Assembly: GCA_031259195.1 (NCBI GenBank)
Contig: JAIRLR010000084.1
Span: forward strand, 1-8,257
DNA length: 8,257 bases
Source: Streptococcaceae bacterium
GTDB lineage: Bacteria; Bacillota; Bacilli; Lactobacillales; Streptococcaceae
Direction: 5' to 3'
In this document: piece after piece, positions 4,147 to 8,257 of the stretch
How positions within the stretch are numbered: the first letter of the stretch is position 1
Layout of the letters: each line of letters starts with the position of its first letter
Position numbers and translations under genes: made by a program
The notes under the pieces: model-generated
What the model was told of the DNA's origin: nothing
Databases searched by the model: none
Seen by the model: the letters and a program-made list of their open reading frames with translations, nothing else

Positions 4147-6786
4147 GAAGATTATGTAACCAATGAAACAGGGCAACCTATTACTATGTATGAAGATGAA
4201 GATTTAAAGACGCCGTTAAAATTAGAATTTGACGAAGAGAACTGTTTTTTTTGGAACATGTCATATAATTATCCGGTAACAATACCAGTGGAAAGTAAAT
4301 TTATAATATTTTCATTTAACAAGCTACAAAGTAAGTCTTTAAAAGTTAAATATCAAAAAAGCGAAGAAAAAGAATATGAAGGTTTTATCCCTAAAGAACT
4401 TCAATTTGGCAAACCTGTACATACTAACGAATCTGGAAATGATATTCCAATCCTTCAGAAAGAAGATGGTAATTTACCACCTAACTATAGCCCTAGTTGT
4501 TATTTTTTAGCTGAAAACGAATTATTTGTCATTCAAAAAGATGAAGACGCATATATCGAAATTAAGAAATTTGATCTCTTAGCTGGATGGATTGTTGGTT
4601 ATATACAAAAAGATGCTTATCGGGCAAAACTACCAGTTAAACTCGAAGTACCACTACCGACTCCTCCTATAGAAGTAGCACCAGCTCCTCCTACTATAAT
4701 CGATGAAGAGGAACCAACATTACCGCCACATACAATTGGAACTCCATTTTTAACAATAAGATATACTTTACCTTTAGATGATTTTGAAGAAGAATACGGA
4801 TCTTTTAGACTCCTTTTAGGAGAAGGACGTCAGGATTTTAAAATACTTATTTTTCCAGGATCTGAAAATGGATATAATTTTAAATTCTTTGTTTTATATA
4901 ATCCTGCAGCTTTAGAAGGTAATGCTTATCATATTGATAAAGTTCAAGAAGGTTATCAGGCAGCAGTAGGAGAAAGTTTATTAGCAGCGAAAAAATTTGT
5001 ATTTGAACATAACAATGGATTACTGGTACCAGATTATCAACAAAAGCCTAACTCATTTTCACAAAACCCTTTTGATATTTTAGATCAGGTTCCAGTCAAA
5101 CTTCAAACTCTTCTTTATGGAAGTTACAATAATAGAACTAATGGTAGGAACTATTTTACATTTGGAAACAGTCCTCATTTCACTACTGATAAATTAAAAC
5201 TTCATGTTGCTGCAAGTCCAGAAATAGCCGAAAAAGTTTATCAAATTTGTATAAAAGCAGTGAGTCAGTCTAAAGCCTACTTTAAATTTGCGTCCAATGA
5301 GGCTGCGCTAACAGCCTTAATGGGCATTGAAAATCAAGCTAATAAATTTTTAACTATTTATCCACCATTTGTTGATGAAAGAAAAAATAATATTTTTTTT
5401 GCCTATCTTGTTTTATATCTTAATGCAGAACTTGAAGAGCAAGAATTAAGTATTAACTCAGTCCAGAATCCTAGCGATAAATTAGCTATTCAAAAAGGAG
5501 ATGGTCTCTCACTTCCAGGTGATAGTGTTCAGTTAGTTACTTTTCGAGATGAAGATCAACCTAGACAAGAAAGACGAACAGTTAAGGAGGCAAGTGAGCG
5601 CGAATTAAGTCTTTATCGTTTTTATCAAGATTTAGTACGTTCTCTAAATCCAGGAAATCCGACTTTGAGATTAGTTCGCTCATTTGTTCATCTTCCTGAA
5701 CTTAGAGTTTTTAAAGAACTAACTTCTGAAAGAATAAAAGATGAAGGAACTTGGCTTGGTAATGGAAGTATAGGAACCGTTATCAAAATACCTGTTGGTG
5801 GTGAGTTCAAAGTTGTAAAAGAAGCTCTAGGGGGAGATTCCTTTAAAAAACGTCTTATTAAAGATGAATTTGACAAAACTATAAGTTTAACTCATGCATT
5901 AGATGAAAAAGTTCGCGAAAGCTTGGCTCAAGCAGATGAATACGCTAAAGCAAATGTTGCAGCACTTTTACAGTCTACGGCTTCAATTAACATCCCCGAA
6001 GGGCAAACACCAAATGGTGGATTAGTCTTGCCATGGATTGATGGAGGAACATTAGGTAAAGTCGTTAATGATAGCACTTATACAACGGATAAAAACGAAA
6101 GAAAAATTCATTTACTTCAATTTTTTTCGGCATTGATGGCATTGGATGCTACTGATTCTGTTCATGAAGATCTTAAAGATGATAATATTATGATAGAAAA
6201 TAACGGTCGTTTAAGAATTGTTGATTTAGGAACACTAGCAAAAGCAGGAGAAGGAAATTTAGTCTCACAAGCTAGTATTCATGGACCAGAATATTTAATG
6301 CGTAGTGTACAAGAAAGTCACTTAGGGTGTTCTAAGTTTGGATATGAATCAGAAAAATCAGAATTAGAAGAGCAACTTACACAATTAAATGATTTAATGG
6401 GGAGGGGAGCAAATCCGTACCCTATCGATGAACGAATAACGGCAACACGCACTACTGATGTTTGGTCTGCAGGAGTGTTATCATTAACTATTCTTTTTGG
6501 ACAAAGTGGCCAAGCTAAAAGTCAGGAACTGTTTTATCGTAAAGATCATGGTAATTATCCTTGCCAATATATGATTGAAACCAAAGGACGTTCAGAAGAA
6601 GAAAAACTAACTTACTTTAAAACAATAACAGAACAACTTAATGATGAATTGCCAGTGCAAATGCGCTATGAACCCCATGAGTTAGAAACAATCGCGGTAT
6701 TTTTATCCAAAGCCATCGTTCCTGATCCCGAACAAAGAGAAACGACAACTAATTTATTTGATTATTGCTTGCGAGAATTCTTTTAA
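4054..6786 (+). CDS. Exported multidomain protein: SH3-like modules, phospho-Ser/Thr lyase-like domain and protein kinase
   Basis: The 910 residues show, in order: a Sec signal peptide (1-31), two probable SH3-like modules (32-192), a Pro-rich linker (193-235), an unassigned region (236-369), a lyase-like segment (370-437), a connecting region and a complete protein kinase domain (about 562-905). The lyase-then-kinase order and the KLHVAASPE...YFKFA...KFLTIYP pattern match class III lanthipeptide synthetases (LanKC), which phosphorylate Ser/Thr and eliminate the phosphate to give dehydro residues. The LanC-type cyclase is absent, there is no further transmembrane segment, and no precursor peptide or transporter is nearby. 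The KxH motif also occurs in the OspF/SpvC effectors. My inference is an exported enzyme that phosphorylates and perhaps eliminylates a target outside the bacterium, possibly a host protein. The gene stands alone, divergent from tmcAL and convergent with jag. The kinase is near certain, export is likely and the lyase is probable; substrate and role are unknown. Confidence 0.85.
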   Translation: MEIKKKSFRSYFTIFFVFIIALIQLNYHVYAEDYVTNETGQPITMYEDEDLKTPLKLEFDEENCFFWNMSYNYPVTIPVESKFIIFSFNKLQSKSLKVKYQKSEEKEYEGFIPKELQFGKPVHTNESGNDIPILQKEDGNLPPNYSPSCYFLAENELFVIQKDEDAYIEIKKFDLLAGWIVGYIQKDAYRAKLPVKLEVPLPTPPIEVAPAPPTIIDEEEPTLPPHTIGTPFLTIRYTLPLDDFEEEYGSFRLLLGEGRQDFKILIFPGSENGYNFKFFVLYNPAALEGNAYHIDKVQEGYQAAVGESLLAAKKFVFEHNNGLLVPDYQQKPNSFSQNPFDILDQVPVKLQTLLYGSYNNRTNGRNYFTFGNSPHFTTDKLKLHVAASPEIAEKVYQICIKAVSQSKAYFKFASNEAALTALMGIENQANKFLTIYPPFVDERKNNIFFAYLVLYLNAELEEQELSINSVQNPSDKLAIQKGDGLSLPGDSVQLVTFRDEDQPRQERRTVKEASERELSLYRFYQDLVRSLNPGNPTLRLVRSFVHLPELRVFKELTSERIKDEGTWLGNGSIGTVIKIPVGGEFKVVKEALGGDSFKKRLIKDEFDKTISLTHALDEKVRESLAQADEYAKANVAALLQSTASINIPEGQTPNGGLVLPWIDGGTLGKVVNDSTYTTDKNERKIHLLQFFSALMALDATDSVHEDLKDDNIMIENNGRLRIVDLGTLAKAGEGNLVSQASIHGPEYLMRSVQESHLGCSKFGYESEKSELEEQLTQLNDLMGRGANPYPIDERITATRTTDVWSAGVLSLTILFGQSGQAKSQELFYRKDHGNYPCQYMIETKGRSEEEKLTYFKTITEQLNDELPVQMRYEPHELETIAVFLSKAIVPDPEQRETTTNLFDYCLREFF
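4147..4629 (+). other. N-terminal region, probably two SH3-like modules
   Basis: Residues 32-192 seem to hold two weak repeats. Each opens with a turn and a short strand (NETGQPITMYEDED at 37-50; NESGNDIPILQKED at 125-138) and closes with a G-(F/Y)-I-(P/Q)-K segment (EGFIPKEL, 109-116; VGYIQKDA, 181-188). The spacing and the closing motif resemble bacterial SH3 or GW modules that bind cell-wall polymers. The match is by eye and remote. Confidence 0.4.
5161..5364 (+). other. Phospho-Ser/Thr lyase-like domain (LanKC/OspF type)
   Basis: Residues 370-437 contain KLKLHVAASPEIAEKV with K382 and H384. In the family the KxH lysine and histidine act as base and acid in phosphate elimination. A second lysine, K411 in YFKFAS, and NKFLTIYP (430-437) correspond to the FKF and GKFxTxYP blocks of LanKC proteins. 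The arginine usually six residues before the GKF phenylalanine (RGxxGKF) appears as Glu426, and the later RYG motif is not evident; FRD at 497-499 might stand in. The catalytic pair is therefore present, but phosphate binding may be altered. Confidence 0.65.
5737..6768 (+). other. Eukaryotic-like protein kinase domain
   Basis: Residues 562-905 carry nearly every kinase mark: glycine loop GNGSIG (569-574), beta-3 lysine K589 in VVK, a probable helix-C glutamate E605, catalytic loop HEDLKDDN (704-711) with D706, K708 and N711, metal site DLG (724-726), GPE (744-746), DVWSAG (802-807) and the late arginine R895 in PDPEQRE. It is a non-RD kinase (HED in place of HRD). About 40 extra residues, rich in Glu, Leu and Gln, sit between GPE and DVW. 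All residues needed for catalysis are present. Confidence 0.92.
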
Positions 6787-6859
6787 TTCTTATGATTAAA
6801 GGCTTTGTCAAGTAAAGTGCGTAACTCCCCAACTTAATTTGCTTTTTTCGTTGGTTGGT
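6787..6859 (+). other. Intergenic segment, possibly decayed insertion-sequence sequence
   Basis: No gene is seen. GGCTTTGTCAAGTAAAGTG, near 6802, has the general look of ISL3-type terminal repeats (GGCTCTTTGTCAA...), but I cannot confirm this. CCCCAAC and GTTGG (6827-6855) could pair weakly around a T-rich loop; this is not a convincing terminator. Confidence 0.25.
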
Positions 6860-6936
6860 GAAGATAGATAAAAATGAAAGTGGCAATTTTTGCAAGGCGG
6901 TTTTACTTGCGAGAATTACCACCTTTATCTATCTTC
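6860..6936 (+). repeat. Large imperfect hairpin, possible MITE or structured RNA
   Basis: The outer arms GAAGATAGATAAA (6860-6872) and TTTATCTATCTTC (6924-6936) pair perfectly over 13 bp. After a 7-nt/1-nt internal loop, inner arms of 17 nt (6880-6896 with 6906-6922) pair with three exceptions, around a 9-nt loop. On the plus strand two of the three exceptions are U-G wobbles; on the minus strand they would be A-C mismatches, so the plus-strand RNA folds better. There is no T-tract after the stem, so it is not a standard terminator. It lies 73 nt past the stop of the lyase-kinase gene. Confidence 0.65.
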
Positions 6937-6987
6937 CACTGTCGACTACAAGAAAAATCAAATTTCATTAGAATCCTCGCTCGCCTA

Positions 6988-7005
6988 GAGCCTGTTAACT
7001 TGTCT
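6988..7005 (+). repeat. Repeat terminus at the jag 3' side
   Basis: GAGCCTGTTAACTTGTCT matches positions 300-317 of the complete element without a mismatch; similarity stops soon after. By the inward direction of the terminus, the element would extend toward jag. No partner right end is seen before the jag stop at 7052. It forms an inverted pair with 8116-8127 across jag. Confidence 0.7.
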
Positions 7006-7051
7006 GCCTAATTGTGAGGGTCACACTGTAATTGTGCAAACAACTTTTGGC

Positions 7052-7888
7052 TTATCTTGCATATTCAATGACTAGATAACGAAAAGGATCTTCTCCTTCA
7101 GAATGGATTTTAATATTGTTTTCTTTCATCAGTACGAAATGAATTTGTTTACGTTCAAATGCTGGCATCGGTTCTAAAAAGACTGTTTGACCTGTTGTTT
7201 TCACTTTTTCAGCTGTTTTTTTAGCTAAACGAATTAATGCTTCTTTACGCTTAGTACGGTAATTGCCAACATTTATGACTATGGATAATTTTTCAGAAGT
7301 AAAACGATGAATAAATATTTGTGATATATGCTGTAAAGCATTTAATATTTTGCCATGCTTCCCAATTAACATTCCTTGATTCTCAGAACTCAAATGAAAG
7401 TAAACTTTATTATGATTATGTTCAACTCTAACTAATGCAGGAGATCCCAACATTTTAGTAATTTTAGTAAGATATTTTGAAAGTTCAACTATTGCTTCTT
7501 GCTCATCTAAATTTTTTGAATAGCTTGTTGTGTTAGTATTATCAATTTTATCGTTTTTAACACCATCTTCTTTTTCGCTATCTCTAATTTTTTTAACTTT
7601 TGCAACAACTTGCGATAGCTCCATGGTTACTTTTTGAGCAGATTTCACCGGCTCAGCTTGCGCTGTGATTTCTTCAGGCACTCCACGCACAGCTGCTCTA
7701 TCAGCCTGTTGAACAACACGATCTGCGATGGCTTCAATTTCTACTTGTGCTTCTTTTTTTCCGAAACCAAAAATACCATTTGATGGAGCTTGCAAAATTT
7801 TCACATGTGCACGTTCTTTAGCTACATCCAATTGTTCCAAACCTTTGGCAATTGCCTCTTCAACTGTCTTCCCTTTGAAAATAGCCAT
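7052..7888 (-). CDS. jag: Jag/KhpB (EloR) RNA-binding protein
   Basis: This cytoplasmic RNA-binding protein helps control cell elongation. In pneumococcus it partners KhpA and is phosphorylated by the kinase StkP. The 278 residues show a Jag-N domain (1-52; MAIFKGKTVEEAI, GIFGFGKKEAQVEIEA), a variable charged linker (about 55-130), a KH domain with loop IGKHG (175-179), and a C-terminal R3H domain with RKQIH (R246, H250) and HSEGEDPFRYLVIEYAR at the end. The start is ATG 7886-7888, with AGGAGGGG (7899-7906) 10 nt upstream. jag usually follows yidC near rnpA and rpmH; here a truncated remnant and repeats take that place, so the gene may have been moved or cut off from its operon. It has its own promoter. 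Confidence 0.93.
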   Translation of the reverse strand: MAIFKGKTVEEAIAKGLEQLDVAKERAHVKILQAPSNGIFGFGKKEAQVEIEAIADRVVQQADRAAVRGVPEEITAQAEPVKSAQKVTMELSQVVAKVKKIRDSEKEDGVKNDKIDNTNTTSYSKNLDEQEAIVELSKYLTKITKMLGSPALVRVEHNHNKVYFHLSSENQGMLIGKHGKILNALQHISQIFIHRFTSEKLSIVINVGNYRTKRKEALIRLAKKTAEKVKTTGQTVFLEPMPAFERKQIHFVLMKENNIKIHSEGEDPFRYLVIEYAR

Positions 7889-7898
7889 ATTAGCTAAT

Positions 7899-7906
7899 CC
7901 CCTCCT
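7899..7906 (-). promoter_or_regulatory. jag ribosome binding site
   Basis: AGGAGGGG lies 10 nt before the ATG. It is strong and settles the start. Confidence 0.8.
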
Positions 7907-7952
7907 ACATGCCTTTATAAAAAATCGATCAGTAAATAATTAAACCTTTGTT

Positions 7953-7961
7953 ATTATAACA
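7953..7961 (-). promoter_or_regulatory. Extended -10 promoter for jag
   Basis: TGTTATAAT (TGnTATAAT) on the minus strand is a consensus extended -10, about 65 nt before the start codon. No good -35 is seen, which extended -10 promoters tolerate. It lies just downstream of the truncated remnant, so jag can be expressed without its usual upstream genes. Confidence 0.55.
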
Positions 7962-7971
7962 AAAAGCGAAT

Positions 7972-8127
7972 TTATAATGGCGATTTACTTTTTAAAATCT
8001 CTCTGCCCTTTTCGCGATAGCTCATATCACCAATTTTAACTAAATGAAATCCGATATCTTCATCGTATTCAACAATTGTAACGCTACCGTTGCCGATGCG
8101 CTCTTGCTGAAAATCTTTTAACAGGCT
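7972..8127 (-). pseudogene. 5'-truncated gene remnant upstream of jag
   Basis: A minus-strand frame runs from the repeat end at 8127, where TAG precedes it at 8128-8130, to TAA at 7972-7974. It has no start codon at its head. It encodes about 51 residues, including QQERIGNGSVTIVEYDED and GFHLVKIGDMSYREKG, and looks like a genuine protein tail. I do not recognise the family. The first four codons lie in the repeat terminus, so insertion or recombination at the repeat has removed the 5' part. An internal ATG at DMSY would leave only 17 residues. Confidence 0.5.
8116..8127 (-). repeat. Repeat terminus at the jag 5' side
   Basis: On the minus strand this reads GAGCCTGTTAAA, one base different from the 12-nt terminus of the 161-bp element. 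With 6988-7005 it makes an inverted pair enclosing jag, its promoter and the gene remnant (about 1.14 kb). The flanking triplets differ (CTA on the left, TAA on the right), so there is no clean target duplication. Confidence 0.6.
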
Positions 8128-8138
8128 CTAAGTTAATA

Positions 8139-8257
8139 AATAGACCTCTTGCGAAACTAGAACCATGAAAATTGCGTTTCTTTTTCCCTGATATTTCGTC
8201 AAAAAACCTGTCGGGTTCTTACGAATTTGTTTCAAGCTTTGCTTGATTACAAATCGT
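8139..8257 (-). repeat. Second dispersed repeat family with an IS-end-like border
   Basis: The segment begins AATAGACCTCTTGCGAAACTAG (8139-8160), which resembles IS5-family termini and the fragment at 487-511. It continues with the block shared with 160-240: GACAGGTTTTTTGACGA on the minus strand, and 29 identical bases at 8225-8253. It runs off the window end, so an insertion sequence may continue there. No coding frame is identified in the visible part. Confidence 0.55.

Noticed and set aside
5688..5876. Minus-strand open frame inside the kinase gene
   Set aside because: It is antisense to the kinase glycine loop and lysine region, whose reading frame is certain.
4054..6786. Class III lanthipeptide biosynthetic cluster
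   Set aside because: There is no cyclase domain, precursor peptide, transporter or protease within the window, and the protein is exported; only the lyase-kinase resemblance remains.
6860..6936. Hairpin as a simple intrinsic terminator of the lyase-kinase gene
   Set aside because: The stem is far longer than usual and is followed by CACTGTCGAC rather than a run of T.
7728..7943. Plus-strand open frame opposite the jag start
   Set aside because: It is an antisense shadow of the conserved Jag-N domain.

Overview
This window reads as a low-GC Firmicutes chromosome, most likely order Lactobacillales. The evidence is the family-level look of the housekeeping proteins (Jag/KhpB, TmcAL, YacL, an IspD-type cytidylyltransferase), AGGAGG-type ribosome binding sites and TATAAT promoters. 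I cannot name genus or species. The chromosome is littered with short, decayed transposon-derived repeats, as in a host-associated lineage after IS expansion and decay (inference).

Layout, left to right. Positions 1-499 hold no intact gene. They are a mosaic of repeats, including one apparently complete 161-bp MITE-like element with inverted ends and a TAA duplication. A small open frame (500-664, +) follows and ends against the ispD 3' end. The minus strand then carries ispD (693-1388), yacL (1393-2526 with my start) and tmcAL (2644-3813). yacL and ispD form a tight operon behind a good promoter at 2625-2653. A repeat end has landed in the yacL leader and creates a false upstream start codon. 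A 240-bp AT-rich gap divides tmcAL from a divergent 910-residue gene (4054-6786, +). After it come a large near-perfect hairpin (6860-6936) and another repeat end. jag (7052-7888, -) follows, with a 5'-truncated gene remnant upstream of it (7972-8127) and more repeat to the window end.

The unusual gene is 4054-6786. It has a Sec signal peptide, two probable SH3-like modules, a proline-rich linker, a segment resembling the phospho-Ser/Thr lyase domain of class III lanthipeptide synthetases and the OspF/SpvC effectors, and a complete eukaryotic-like protein kinase domain. It has no LanC-type cyclase and no precursor peptide nearby. An exported kinase-lyase protein that could phosphorylate a target and then eliminate the phosphate is the best candidate here for an undescribed system. 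A host-directed effector is the most economical hypothesis, but the sequence does not prove it.

The housekeeping genes are not functionally linked to it: tmcAL acts on tRNA-Met, yacL and ispD are a conserved pair, and jag is an RNA-binding regulator of cell elongation. Their separation by repeats suggests rearrangement around this locus.
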